From: Lachnospiraceae bacterium Marseille-Q4251
Lineage (GTDB): Bacteria > Bacillota > Clostridia > Lachnospirales > Lachnospiraceae
Direction of reading: 5' to 3'
Assembly (NCBI GenBank): GCA_018223435.1
Contig: JAGTTO010000001.1
Span: forward strand, 2,914,001 to 2,978,000
Length of the DNA stretch: 64,000 nt
Part shown: positions 8,742-17,542 of the stretch, piece after piece
How positions within the stretch are numbered: the first letter of the stretch is position 1
How the letters are laid out: each line of letters opens with the position of its first letter
Program-made: the position numbers and the translations under genes
The notes under the pieces: generated by a model
Database searches by the model: none
What the model saw: only the letters and a program-made list of their open reading frames with translations
What the model was told of the DNA's origin: nothing

Positions 8742-9866
8742 ATGATTCTATGGGCGGTCCTGATGGTTGTCCTGTTTGTGGCGATGATCGCGGGAATGGT
8801 ATATCTCATCACGAGGATACGAAAATTTACGTTTATGAAAAAGCTGGCCGGAGGCAGCAAAAAGAAGGCGACGCTTCTTAGCACGGCTGTGATTACGGGA
8901 GCTGTAGCTTTTTTCTGGCTGCTTTGGGGCTTTATAAATGCGGTAATTATTCTTCTGCATCTCATCGTTTTCTGGCTGGTGAGCGAGGGGATTTTCGCTC
9001 TCGTCCGGAAAAAGAGGGGTGGAGAGTTCCAGCGGTATTATGCGGGAGTGGTGGCTGTTCTTTTTACCATCGGTTATCTTGGTGCGGGCTGGTATCAGGC
9101 CCATCACGTCTGGGAGAAAACCTATACGATCACTACAGATAAGAAGGTTGGCAATTTCCGGGCCGCCCTGATCTCGGATTCCCATACGGGAACCACCTTC
9201 CACGGAAAAGGCTTTGCGGAGCATTTAAAGGAAATCGAGAAGCAGAATCCAGATGTCCTTCTGGTGGCAGGGGATTTTGTGGACGATGATACCACGAAGG
9301 AGGATATGATCCGCTGCTGTGAGGCGCTTGGGCAGGTGAAGACCACCTATGGCGTTTACTATGTGTTCGGAAATCATGACAAAGGTTATTATTCTCCGGA
9401 TTACCGGGGCTACAGTGGGGATGATCTTGTGGCGGAGCTGGAGGCCAACGGCGTTCATGTTCTGCAGGATGAGAATGAGCTGATTGACGACCGGATCTAC
9501 ATTGTCGGCAGACAGGACCGTTCCGAGGAAGCAAAACAGGGACGGGTAGATATGGAGACGCTGACGGCAGACCTGGACGATTCTCATTTTTCCATCGTTA
9601 TGGATCATCAGCCCTGTGACTATGAGGCTCAGGCAGCTTCCGGCGTGGATCTGGTGGTTTCCGGCCACACTCATGGCGGTCAGCTGTTCCCGCTGATGCA
9701 GTTTGAGAATCTTATGGCTCTGGGCGGGGATGACAAGGTCTACGGCTATGAGAAGAGGGAGAATACGAATTTTATTGTGACGTCCGGTATCTCTGACTGG
9801 GCCATCAAGTTTAAGACCGGCTGCCGGTCCGAGTATGTGCTCATTGACATTCAGGGGGAAGCTTAA
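8742..9866 (+). CDS. Membrane-anchored metallophosphoesterase
   Basis: 374 residues. Three or four N-terminal hydrophobic segments (to about residue 125) are followed by a calcineurin-like domain with all its metal motifs: ALISDSHTG, LVAGDFVDDD, VFGNHDKG and SGHTHGGQLFP. The arrangement is that of the YkuE/YaeI group, which act on lipid-linked or nucleotide phosphates at the membrane. The ribosome site AAAGGAG is 7 bp from ATG. A PAP2 phosphatase lies close downstream, so two membrane phosphatases are neighbours. Confidence 0.9.
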   Translation: MILWAVLMVVLFVAMIAGMVYLITRIRKFTFMKKLAGGSKKKATLLSTAVITGAVAFFWLLWGFINAVIILLHLIVFWLVSEGIFALVRKKRGGEFQRYYAGVVAVLFTIGYLGAGWYQAHHVWEKTYTITTDKKVGNFRAALISDSHTGTTFHGKGFAEHLKEIEKQNPDVLLVAGDFVDDDTTKEDMIRCCEALGQVKTTYGVYYVFGNHDKGYYSPDYRGYSGDDLVAELEANGVHVLQDENELIDDRIYIVGRQDRSEEAKQGRVDMETLTADLDDSHFSIVMDHQPCDYEAQAASGVDLVVSGHTHGGQLFPLMQFENLMALGGDDKVYGYEKRENTNFIVTSGISDWAIKFKTGCRSEYVLIDIQGEA

Positions 9867-9953
9867 AATTTAGGATTTCTTTAGGAAAAATACAGGAACT
9901 TCTTTAAAGGAGCATGATAAAATAGGAAAAAAGAGTGGAAAGAAGTGAAGGAT

Positions 9954-10496
9954 ATGGGAATGGAAATTCAGATTCTGGACTGGCTGCAGAAACTGCATAC
10001 GCCGGTTCTGGACAAGATTATGTGTTTGATTACGAGGCTTGGGGACGCGGGGATTCTGTGGATCCTTCTGGCAGCGGTTCTGCTTTTGATCCCGAAGACG
10101 AGAAAGAGTGGATTTATCCTGGCAGGGGCGCTGGTTGTGGATGCTCTCCTCTGCAATGTGATTTTAAAGCCTCTGGTAGCTAGAATCCGGCCTTATGATG
10201 TGAATACAGCGGTGCAGCTTCTGGTGAGTAAGCCAGTGGATTATTCTTTCCCGTCCGGACACACCGCCGCTTCTTTTGCGTCGGTCGTTGCGCTTTTTAT
10301 GGCCGGGGAGAGGAAGCTCTGGAAACCGGCACTGGTATTGGCTGTGCTGATTGCTTTTTCAAGACTGTATCTGTATGTACATTATCCGACGGACGTGCTG
10401 GGTGGACTGATCCTGGGACTCATTGCCGGATATTTGGGAAGCCGGCTGGTTCTCTGGCTCATGGCAAAAAGAGAGAATTGCCGGGCGGCTGCCTGA
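9954..10496 (+). CDS. PAP2-family phosphatase
   Basis: About 180 residues with several membrane helices and the complete PAP2 signature: KPLVARIRP (KX6RP), FPSGHTAAS (PSGH) and SRLYLYVHYPTD (SRX5HX3D). Such enzymes dephosphorylate undecaprenyl pyrophosphate or phosphatidate at the outer face of the membrane. The start is uncertain: GTG at 9945, ATG at 9954 or ATG at 9960 are all close to a weak GAAGTGAAGG site. The next small gene follows within 20 bp. Confidence 0.9.
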   Translation: MGMEIQILDWLQKLHTPVLDKIMCLITRLGDAGILWILLAAVLLLIPKTRKSGFILAGALVVDALLCNVILKPLVARIRPYDVNTAVQLLVSKPVDYSFPSGHTAASFASVVALFMAGERKLWKPALVLAVLIAFSRLYLYVHYPTDVLGGLILGLIAGYLGSRLVLWLMAKRENCRAAA

Positions 10497-10511
10497 CAGG
10501 AGGAAATGAGT

Positions 10512-10736
10512 ATGCTTAGTGTTTTGTTTACGATTCTGATGATCGGGATTTTCGGAAAGCTGATCGGCTTTGCGTTTCATGCGGCCTGGGGGCTCACGAA
10601 GGTGGTCTGTACTCTCGTGGTGCTGCCGGTTGTTCTGATTGTGCTCGTGGTGGCTGGATTTGTGGCGCTTGCATTGCCGGTGCTGGTGATTGTGGGGATT
10701 GTGGCACTGGGGATGGGAGTGTTTTCCAGGAGATAG
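10512..10736 (+). CDS. Small hydrophobic membrane protein
   Basis: 74 residues if started at the second ATG, which sits about 8 bp behind AGGAGG; the first ATG at 10506 is too close to that site. Two long hydrophobic segments are separated by KVVCTLVVLPVV, and the protein ends GMGVFSRR. No motif is recognised. Small proteins of this kind are common in Lachnospiraceae, and the spacing implies co-transcription with the PAP2 gene. Followed by an 80-bp hairpin. Confidence 0.7.
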   Translation: MLSVLFTILMIGIFGKLIGFAFHAAWGLTKVVCTLVVLPVVLIVLVVAGFVALALPVLVIVGIVALGMGVFSRR

Positions 10737-10760
10737 AGTGAAGAATGAATGGCTGAGAGG

Positions 10761-10841
10761 ACGCCCATCAGTAACATTGCATTTTTGCCTTCGGTTTCAC
10801 AGGCGGCAGAAATTGCAATGTTGATGATGGGCTGTTTTTTT
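10761..10841 (+). repeat. 80-bp hairpin repeat, copy A, also acts as terminator
   Basis: A long imperfect stem-loop (arms beginning GCCCATCA and ending TGATGGGC) is followed by a T-run, so it can terminate the upstream operon. A second copy of about 85% identity by eye lies at 12891-12969. The pair bracket the ATPase-acetyltransferase module. Confidence 0.85.
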
Positions 10842-10897
10842 GATGGGTGAAAAGTGTTTTTCTCTGGACAAATTTTAAAGGCTTGATTCTTTGGGGC

Positions 10898-10961
10898 TTG
10901 ACTTTGCAAAGGTTCTGAATTATTATACTTATAAAAGTGACCCATAAGTTAGTAACTTATG
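10898..10961 (+). promoter_or_regulatory. Promoter with palindromic operator upstream of ATPase
   Basis: A TTGACT -35 box (10898), a 17-bp spacer and a TATTAT -10 box are followed at 10943-10961 by a perfect palindrome (CATAAGTT-AGT-AACTTATG). The palindrome lies between the promoter and the ribosome site, where a bound repressor would block transcription. Confidence 0.6.
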
Positions 10962-10985
10962 AGTATAATTATTGGAGGCGAGCGG

Positions 10986-12383
10986 ATGAGTCAGTTTTAT
11001 TGCCGTGAAGATGAACTTAGAAAGTTGAATAAACGGTATGCAGGTGGTAAGTTTGAGTGTATTATTATTTACGGCAGGCGACGTGTTGGCAAAACGGCAT
11101 TGATTAATGAGTTTTGTAAGGATAAGCCGACTATTTTCTTTTCTGCTTTAAACACGACGGGAAAGGAAAATCTGGAAGCGCTTTCAAAGTCAATTATGAG
11201 TTTTGAGCGGCCAGATATGGAGTCTGGGCCGGAGTTTCAGTCTTATGATGCTGCTTTGGATGAACTGACAGCACTTTCAAAGGAAAGCCGAATCGTTTTT
11301 GTTATTGATGAGTACCCATATCTTGCAAAGGCGAAGCCTGCTATTTCTGCAATGCTGCAGCATATTATTGACCATAAGTGGGCAGAGTCCCAGATGTACC
11401 TGATTCTTTGCGGTTCATCCATGAGTTTTATGGAGAGTCAGGTGCTTGGTAAAGAGAGTCCTCTGTATGGCAGAAGAACAGGACAGTTCAAGATTGAGGC
11501 GCTGGACTATAAGGAAACGGCGGTGTTCCATCCAAATCTGTCTGTAGAGGAAAATTCTTTGATTTATGGAATCACGGGAGGAGTTCCGCACTATATCAAT
11601 AAGCTGGATGTGAGGGATAGTGTGGATGAAGCTCTGATGGATAACTTTTTTGACCGCTCCAGCTATTTATATGAGGAGCCGGGAAATCTGCTGAAACAGG
11701 AACTCAGGGAGCCGGCCATTTATAATGCAATCATCAAAGCGATTGCAGAGGGAGCATCTCGGATGAACGATATCAAGATGAAGGTTGGTGAGGAGAATTC
11801 GGTTGTAGCGAAGTATCTGAAAACATTGATTGGCCTTGGTATTGTCAAAAAGGAAACGCCAATAACAGAAAAGCCTGGTAAGAAGACAATTTATCTGCTG
11901 GCAGATAATTTCTTTCGGTTCTGGTACCGGTTTGTGCCTGTTAATATGAGTGCAATTGACTCTGGCAGAATCGTAAAGACCTATCCACACGCGGTAAAGC
12001 AGTATTTTCCCGATTACATGGGCTTGATATTTGAGAAGATGTGTCAGGATTATCTGCTTTATTATTCGGAGAAACTTCCGATTGAACTGAGTGAAATCGG
12101 CCAATGGTGGGGGGCAGACCCGAAGAAGAAAAAGCAGATTCAGATTGATATTATCGGAACACCTGTCGAGGGGAAGGACTATATCATTGGTTCATGCAAG
12201 TACAGAAATGAGAAAATCGGTGTGGATGAACTTGATTTGCTCCGGGATTATGCAGCTGTATTTGGAAAAGGCAACAACTATTATTACTATATTTTTTCTA
12301 AGGGTGGATTTACTGACGGGCTTCTTAAGGCACAGGAGTGTGGTGAAGTTCAGCTGATAACGTTGAAAGATCTTTATAAATAG
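10986..12383 (+). CDS. ATP-binding protein with DUF234 domain
   Basis: 465 residues. The start is taken at the second ATG, 7 bp behind GGAGG, rather than at 10959. The N-terminal archaeal-type ATPase domain has Walker A GRRRVGKT (residues 30-37) and Walker B VFVIDE (about 104-109). A winged-helix region follows. The C-terminal DUF234 domain (WWGADPKKKKQIQIDIIG, then YIIGSCKYR) looks like a degraded or active PD-(D/E)XK nuclease fold. Proteins of this family are widespread in archaea and anaerobic Firmicutes and their role is unproven; defence or regulation has been guessed. It forms a two-gene unit with the acetyltransferase behind its own promoter and operator. Confidence 0.85.
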   Translation: MSQFYCREDELRKLNKRYAGGKFECIIIYGRRRVGKTALINEFCKDKPTIFFSALNTTGKENLEALSKSIMSFERPDMESGPEFQSYDAALDELTALSKESRIVFVIDEYPYLAKAKPAISAMLQHIIDHKWAESQMYLILCGSSMSFMESQVLGKESPLYGRRTGQFKIEALDYKETAVFHPNLSVEENSLIYGITGGVPHYINKLDVRDSVDEALMDNFFDRSSYLYEEPGNLLKQELREPAIYNAIIKAIAEGASRMNDIKMKVGEENSVVAKYLKTLIGLGIVKKETPITEKPGKKTIYLLADNFFRFWYRFVPVNMSAIDSGRIVKTYPHAVKQYFPDYMGLIFEKMCQDYLLYYSEKLPIELSEIGQWWGADPKKKKQIQIDIIGTPVEGKDYIIGSCKYRNEKIGVDELDLLRDYAAVFGKGNNYYYYIFSKGGFTDGLLKAQECGEVQLITLKDLYK

Positions 12384-12404
12384 CCACATCATATGGAGGC
12401 TTAT

Positions 12405-12842
12405 ATGAAAATAACTTATGAGAAAGCAGCAAGCTCAGACATAGAGTGTTTATATCAGTTATGTAAGCAACTAATTGATGCTTATGAGAATATAGAATGT
12501 ATCGATTACGAAAGAGCTCTGAGGTGGGTCCGAAAAAAGCTGGAAAATTCTATTGATGAATATACTTCTATCTATGCTGATGAAAGAAAAGCGGGATATT
12601 ACCATTTTTACAGGAATGGAAATGGCGAATACGAGCTCGACGATCTGTATGTTTTTTCTGAATTTCAGAATCGCGGAATCGGAACTGCCATAATTGAGAA
12701 GTGTTGTGCATCAGTTGAGGAGCCGGTGGTACTATATGTTTTTATTAAGAATAAAAAAGCTGTTTTACTCTATGAGAAATTAGGGTTTGAGATAGCAGAG
12801 ACGATTAAGGACAGCAGGTATGTTATGAAAAGATGGAAATGA
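12405..12842 (+). CDS. GNAT-family N-acetyltransferase
   Basis: 145 residues, started at the ATG behind GGAGG (the upstream ATG overlaps that site). The acetyl-CoA-binding core is clear: ELDDLYVFSEFQNRGIGTAIIEKC, where the Q-N-R-G-I-G loop is the pyrophosphate-binding motif, and later YEKLGFEI. The acceptor is unknown. It lies 21 bp behind the DUF234 ATPase and is codon- and AT-matched to it, suggesting the two were acquired together. Hairpin copy B follows. Confidence 0.85.
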   Translation: MKITYEKAASSDIECLYQLCKQLIDAYENIECIDYERALRWVRKKLENSIDEYTSIYADERKAGYYHFYRNGNGEYELDDLYVFSEFQNRGIGTAIIEKCCASVEEPVVLYVFIKNKKAVLLYEKLGFEIAETIKDSRYVMKRWK

Positions 12843-12890
12843 ATTCCGGATGTTGTCAATCAGCAGGGTATTCTGCTTTCGGTTTACAGG

Positions 12891-12969
12891 ACGCCCATCA
12901 GCAACATTGCGTTTCTGCCTTCGGTTTCACAGGCGGCAAAATTGTATTGTTGATGGGCGGCTGTTTTTT
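12891..12969 (+). repeat. 80-bp hairpin repeat, copy B, also acts as terminator
   Basis: Near-identical to the copy at 10761-10841, including the central TTCGGTTTCACAGGCGGCA segment and the T-run. It is flanked on both sides by shorter degenerate echoes of the loop (TTTCGGTTTACAGG before, TTTAGGTTTTACTG after), so it may be the product of local repeat slippage or of an insertion event. Confidence 0.85.
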
Positions 12970-13008
12970 GGTGAGCCGTGTGTTTCTGCTTTAGGTTTTA
13001 CTGACAGC

Positions 13009-13049
13009 AAAAAAGGCCTGCCTCACGATTTGTGAGACAAGCCTTTTTC
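13009..13049. terminator. Bidirectional intrinsic terminator
   Basis: Stem AAAAGGC-CTCAC pairing with GTGAG-GCCTTTTT, with an A-run and a T-run on either side. It separates the acetyltransferase from the convergent cstA gene. Confidence 0.8.
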
Positions 13050-13056
13050 GTAAAAT

Positions 13057-14757
13057 TTAAGCTTTTTTCAGCGCTTTCTGTTTCTTGAAGGTCTGAATTC
13101 CTTCGACTACCAGGAAGATCGCCAGGATCGCCATGGCTGCGGCGAAGAGAAGCTGGAACCAGTCGCCCCAGAGGGCTTCGCCTGCGCCGATCATCACGAG
13201 TTTTTTCTTAACGGTGATGAGAAGGCTGCTGAGAGTAGCTGCGAGCATGAATACCATCGGGACATAGAACATCTTGTTGTTCTTACCGGCCTGTCCCAGC
13301 CATGCACAGACTGCCATAAGAGCGATACCGGCCAGCAGCTGGTTGGCTGCTCCGAAGAGGCCCCAGATCTGGCTTAAGGAAAGTCCGCCGAGGATACAGC
13401 CGATGACAACCAGGAAGGTGGTACCTACCATCGGATGAGCTAGGAAGCGGCGAACTCCGGTGGCATCTTTCCAGCTCTTCTCATTTTCTCTGAGGAAAAG
13501 CTCGGAGAAGAGGAAACGGCCCAGACGGGTTCCGGTGTCCAGAGAAGTCAGGGCAAATACGGAAACGGCCAGGGTTAAAAGGGCGTAGATTGTGTTGTAA
13601 GTGCCGGAGTTTTCATCGGAGAACATGGTAGCGACACCAGCTGCGAAAGCTGCGGGCGGGCCTCCGAAAGCGCCTCCGGTGTATTTGTCATAAACCATAC
13701 CGAGAGCGATCAGGGCTACGATACCGAGAGCGGATTCGATCAGCATAGAACCGTAAGCGATGGGCTTTGCATGTTTCTCATTGTCCAGCTGCTTAGAAGA
13801 AGTACCGGTAGCAATGAGGCTGTGGAAACCGGAGCAGGCGCCACAGGCAACGGTGATGAAAAGTGCCGGGAACAGAGTTCCGATGGAAGTATTCCAGCCT
13901 GTGAAAGCGGGGATGTTGAAGTTGGAACGGCCGGTAGCTGCGGCTACGAAGATACCAACCAGAGCCAGAAGCATCATACCGTAAAGCAGGAAGCTGGAAA
14001 GGTAATCACGGGGCTGCAGAAGGATCCATACGGGAACCAGGGAAGCCACAGCGATGTAGATTCCGATGGTAACGATCCAGGCGGTACGGCTCATAACGAA
14101 ACCGAAGTTCAGGCCAAGGATTACGATGGCAACAATACCGATGATGCCGCCGATGGTTGCGGGCAGAGTGCCGATGCCCATACGGTTTGTGATATATCCG
14201 TAAATGATGGCAAGAACGATGAAGAGAAGGGAGATCATAGCGGTGGTCTGGTTTCCGGTAGGAGCGGTGGAAACGCCGAAACCGCCGTCACTCATGAAGG
14301 TTCCTGCAACGACATTGACAAAGGATGCGATAACGAGGATCAGTACCAGCAGTGCAAAGATCGTGAAGAGCTTCTGGGCTCTTTTTCCCATGGAATCGCG
14401 GATGATCTCACCTACGGATTTTCCGTTGTGGCGAAGGGATGCGAACAGGGAACCGAAGTCCTGCAGGCCGCCAAAGAAGATTCCGCCGATGATGCACCAT
14501 AAGAATACGGGTACCCAGCCGAAAACTGCGGCTTGGATCGGTCCGTTGATGGGGCCGGCTCCCGCGATAGATGAAAAGTGGTGTCCCATAAGGACTGCCG
14601 GTTTTGCTGCAACATAGTCCACGCCGTCTTCCATTTCGACAGCCGGAGTGGATTTTTTCGGATCGATACCCCACTGCTTTGCAAGCCATGAACCATAGCC
14701 GACATAGCCGATCAGGAGCAGTACGATCGCTGCTACGATGATTAGGATTGCTGTCAT
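13057..14757 (-). CDS. cstA: Carbon starvation protein CstA (pyruvate/peptide transporter family)
   Basis: 566 residues, about 16 membrane helices. The family signature is near the N-terminus: VLMGHHFSSIAGAGPINGPIQA, followed by WVPVFLWCIIGGIFFGGLQDF. CstA-family proteins (CstA, BtsT) import pyruvate or peptides in a proton-coupled way under nutrient limitation. The start codon overlaps the stop of the preceding gene (ATGA), so translation is probably coupled to that small protein. No two-component regulator of the LytS/LytR type is intact nearby; only a response-regulator stub lies upstream. Confidence 0.93.
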   Translation of the reverse strand: MTAILIIVAAIVLLLIGYVGYGSWLAKQWGIDPKKSTPAVEMEDGVDYVAAKPAVLMGHHFSSIAGAGPINGPIQAAVFGWVPVFLWCIIGGIFFGGLQDFGSLFASLRHNGKSVGEIIRDSMGKRAQKLFTIFALLVLILVIASFVNVVAGTFMSDGGFGVSTAPTGNQTTAMISLLFIVLAIIYGYITNRMGIGTLPATIGGIIGIVAIVILGLNFGFVMSRTAWIVTIGIYIAVASLVPVWILLQPRDYLSSFLLYGMMLLALVGIFVAAATGRSNFNIPAFTGWNTSIGTLFPALFITVACGACSGFHSLIATGTSSKQLDNEKHAKPIAYGSMLIESALGIVALIALGMVYDKYTGGAFGGPPAAFAAGVATMFSDENSGTYNTIYALLTLAVSVFALTSLDTGTRLGRFLFSELFLRENEKSWKDATGVRRFLAHPMVGTTFLVVIGCILGGLSLSQIWGLFGAANQLLAGIALMAVCAWLGQAGKNNKMFYVPMVFMLAATLSSLLITVKKKLVMIGAGEALWGDWFQLLFAAAMAILAIFLVVEGIQTFKKQKALKKA

Positions 14758-15272
14758 TTTTTTCTCTCCTTTTCTTGCAAGGTAAATATTTTGCTAAAGA
14801 TCTTTTTCATGGAATGTCCCTGCCGGTTACAGGTCATTTTTTCATTGGAAAGATCTAAAACAATCAGACGATAATGGCTGAACCCGTGAAGACTCAGGCG
14901 GTAACTCTTGTAATGTTTCTGCCTGAGGGCCAGATTTTCCGCGCCTTCCGTGACGGAAGAGGCGATAACGACGAGGGAGATATCGCTATTCCGGTGATTG
15001 GCGTGAGGTTTCACCCTCGCCAGGCCTTTTTCCCAGGCGGCATGGTCCAGCTTCCGGAAAAGTTCCTCGTCCAGACGGTCTGCAAGGGCAAAAAATACAT
15101 ATTCGTTGGATTCTGCCTCGCCGATGGTCGCGGATTTTGTGAGGAAATAGGTGCTGCTGTGTGAATGAAAGGCTGCTTCCGCTGCAAAAGGCTCCTCCGG
15201 TGTCTCCCGTTCCACATCATAGTAGGCCATATAAGAACGCAGGGCCCTTTCCAGCACTTCTTCTTTTGACAT
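14754..15272 (-). CDS. Conserved hypothetical protein coupled to cstA
   Basis: 172 residues if started at the internal ATG (MSKEEVLERALRSYMAYYDV). An upstream ATG at 15326 has no ribosome site. Soluble; no membrane segment or signal. The middle reads FALADRLDEELFRKLDHAAWEKGLARVKPH and the end is basic (KIFSKIFTLQEKERKK). I do not recognise the family. Its stop overlaps the cstA start by four bases (ATGA), which argues for a linked function such as control or stabilisation of the transporter. Confidence 0.65.
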   Translation of the reverse strand: MSKEEVLERALRSYMAYYDVERETPEEPFAAEAAFHSHSSTYFLTKSATIGEAESNEYVFFALADRLDEELFRKLDHAAWEKGLARVKPHANHRNSDISLVVIASSVTEGAENLALRQKHYKSYRLSLHGFSHYRLIVLDLSNEKMTCNRQGHSMKKIFSKIFTLQEKERKK

Positions 15273-15394
15273 AAACTCTTTTTTCTCCCTTTTTCGATGG
15301 AAATTCTCAAAATTGCACTTTATCACGATAGCACATTAAGACGAAAAAGGCAATAACATTTTTTCGCAGGCTTTACTCTCTTAAAAACCTGTGC

Positions 15395-15675
15395 TAAAGT
15401 ACAGAAAAAACGGAACAGGAGCAGAATCATGAAACTTCTGGTGATTGAAGATGAAATAAGACTTGCGGATATCCTGTCGGACTGGTTTCAGAAAAAGGGT
15501 TTTGAAGTTACGATCTGCCATGACGGCCTTTCGGGTTATGAAAAAGCGCAGAATGAAAATTTTGATGTGATCCTGTCGGATGTGATGCTGCCGGGGCTGG
15601 ACGGTTTCCAACTGGTGAGAAAGCTGCGGGAGAAAAAGATCGCGACGCCGGTCCTTTTTCTGACGGCGCGGGTGG
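15395..15675 (+). pseudogene. OmpR-type response regulator, receiver domain stub
   Basis: The gene starts at ATG 15429 behind AACAGGAG. A plausible promoter (TTTACT, 17 bp, TAAAGT) lies just upstream. It encodes MKLLVIEDEIRLADILSDWF and continues to FDVILSDVMLPGLDGFQLV, the receiver domain with its acidic pocket and phospho-acceptor Asp. At TPVLFLTAR, near residue 82, the sequence switches to an unrelated fragment. The alpha4-alpha5 part of the receiver and the whole DNA-binding domain are missing, so it cannot regulate transcription. Confidence 0.8.
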
Positions 15676-15689
15676 AGCTTCCGAGGGAA

Positions 15690-16042
15690 ATATGTCGCTT
15701 TTTGCTTCCATGAATCTGCAGATTGCCTAGCTGAACAGCGGAACCGATGCGAAGCTCGAATGGCAGTGGGACGGCGGGCATGTGCCTTCCGAAATCTTCG
15801 GTGAATCCCTGGCGCTTTATATCGATGAGATGTATGGAAAATACATGGAAGGAGCAGCAGAGATCACGAAGGCAGCCCCGGAAAAATAGACGACCAACGG
15901 GGACGCCGAAGAGGCCTCCGGCCAGGAAACCTATGAGTTCGGCAACATCACCCAGGACGCACGCCATTTTGACAAATATGTCCTGAAAGTACTGGAAGAA
16001 AAAGCGGAAACTTTAAGTGAGCTTTTCAATCAGGCTTCGTGA
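15690..16042 (+). pseudogene. Fragment of a secreted esterase-like protein, two amber stops
   Basis: A frame in register from about 15690 reads MSLFASMNLQIA-stop-LNSGTDAKLEWQWDGGHVPSE, continues to EMYGKYMEGAAEITKAAPEK-stop-TTNGDAEE, and ends with a different-looking piece, FGNITQDARHFDKYVLKVLEEKAETL. The first part recalls the C-terminus of secreted tannase/feruloyl-esterase-like alpha/beta hydrolases; this is tentative. The last part may come from yet another gene. Both internal stops are TAG. Non-functional. Confidence 0.45.
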
Positions 16043-16082
16043 TGACAGCAATTTACCGGAGGGCAAGATAAAAAAAGATATA

Positions 16083-16126
16083 AAAAAACATGCAAAGGAA
16101 AATTATTCCTTTGCATGTTTTTTATT
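16083..16126. terminator. Bidirectional intrinsic terminator
   Basis: A perfect 13-bp stem (ACATGCAAAGGAA with TTCCTTTGCATGT) with a 5-base loop, A-run before and T-run after. It serves the convergent symporter gene. Confidence 0.9.
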
Positions 16127-16127
16127 T

Positions 16128-17519
16128 TTAAAACAAAATCCCCGTAGACTGCAAAAACAAAATCAGCATCATCACCGGTGCGACGAAGCGAATCATGACG
16201 GTGTACATTTTCTTGCGGCGGAAGTGTTCGCCGTTTCGTTCCATCTCGTCGATGACGTAATCCGGGGTTACGATCCAGCCGATGAGGATCGTGGAGAGCA
16301 GGGAGATCAGCGGCATCATGAAGCTGTTGCTGATGTAATCCATGATATCCAGCAGCTGGCCGGTGGAACCGTTGGGCAGCTTCACCTCAAAGTAGAAGAT
16401 GCTGTAGCCCAAGGCGATGACAGCGGAAGCGGTCAGGTAGATGACGGTCAGCACCAGCACGGTCTTTTTCCGGCCGGTGTGGAAGATCTCCATGCAGTTG
16501 GCTGTGATGGATTCCAGCACGGAGATGCAGGAGGTCAGCGTGGCAAAAATCGTGGTGACGAAAAAGAGGATGCCAACCACATTTCCGGCTTTTCCCATGC
16601 CTGCGAAAACTTTGGGAAGGGAGACAAACATCAGGCTGGGGCCTGCGCTCATGCCCTCGGTTCCGGAGAACACATAGACAGCCGGGATGATCATGGCGCC
16701 GGCCAGAAGGGCTACGCCGGTGTCAAAAATTTCAATCTGGTTCACCGCTCTATTGAGGTTTACCTCCGGTTTCACATAGGAGCCGTAGGTGATCATGATA
16801 CCCATGGAAACGCTGAGGGAGAAGAAAAGCTGGCTCATGGCATCCAGAAGAATCTGGAAAAAGCGCCCTACGGTCAGTCCCTCAAAATGCGGGGTAAGGT
16901 AGTAGAGGAAACCCTCGATACCGGTCCGGAGCTGTCCGGCCTCGTCTGTATGCTTCAGAGTCAGAGAATAGCCTGCAATGATGACTACGAGAACCAACAG
17001 AATGGGCATCATATATTTGGATACACGCTCAATTCCACCCTCGACGCCATTGTATACAATGAACGAAGTCACTCCCATGAAAAGCAGGGCGAAGACAACC
17101 GGAGCTACCGGTGAAGTGATGAAAGAAGTAAAATAGTCATCTGCGGCTGCAGCCTGAGCCTGACCGGTCAGATAGACGACCGCATATTTTGTGACCCAGC
17201 CGCCGATCACTGCGTAGTAGGTCATGATAAGTACCGGTACCAGGAAGGTGAGAATACCTAAAAACTTCCAGTTTTTTCTCATTTTGGTGTAGGCGCGGAT
17301 GGCGCTCTCACCGGTGCGGCGTCCGATGGCGATATCTGAGGTCAGCAGGGTAAAACCGAAGGTCAGTACCAGGACCAGATAGATCATCAGAAAAAGCCCG
17401 CCGCCGTCCTTTGCAGCCAAGTAAGGGAAACGCCAGAGGTTTCCGACACCTACGGCACTGCCGGCAGCAGCCAGCACGAAGCCGATCTGACCGGAAAAAT
17501 TGCTTGATTTCTTTTCCAT
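16128..17519 (-). CDS. Sodium:neurotransmitter symporter (NSS) family transporter
   Basis: 463 residues, about 11-12 membrane helices. The opening segment SGQIGFVLAAAGSAVGVGNLWRFPYLAAKDGGG is the sodium- and substrate-binding helix 1 of LeuT-fold NSS proteins, with unwound GVGNLWRFP. It probably imports an amino acid with sodium; bacterial homologues such as TnaT and MhsT carry aromatic or hydrophobic amino acids. The length is that of the bacterial 11-helix type. It lies downstream of a HAD phosphatase on the same strand, 23 bp away. Confidence 0.92.
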   Translation of the reverse strand: MEKKSSNFSGQIGFVLAAAGSAVGVGNLWRFPYLAAKDGGGLFLMIYLVLVLTFGFTLLTSDIAIGRRTGESAIRAYTKMRKNWKFLGILTFLVPVLIMTYYAVIGGWVTKYAVVYLTGQAQAAAADDYFTSFITSPVAPVVFALLFMGVTSFIVYNGVEGGIERVSKYMMPILLVLVVIIAGYSLTLKHTDEAGQLRTGIEGFLYYLTPHFEGLTVGRFFQILLDAMSQLFFSLSVSMGIMITYGSYVKPEVNLNRAVNQIEIFDTGVALLAGAMIIPAVYVFSGTEGMSAGPSLMFVSLPKVFAGMGKAGNVVGILFFVTTIFATLTSCISVLESITANCMEIFHTGRKKTVLVLTVIYLTASAVIALGYSIFYFEVKLPNGSTGQLLDIMDYISNSFMMPLISLLSTILIGWIVTPDYVIDEMERNGEHFRRKKMYTVMIRFVAPVMMLILFLQSTGILF

Positions 17520-17542
17520 AAAAAAATTTTCCTTTTAAGTGT

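Noticed and set aside
16017..17114. Long ORFs opposite cstA, the NSS symporter, the IS256 transposase and other genes
   Set aside because: They are codon shadows of strongly supported genes on the other strand and show no motifs or ribosome sites.
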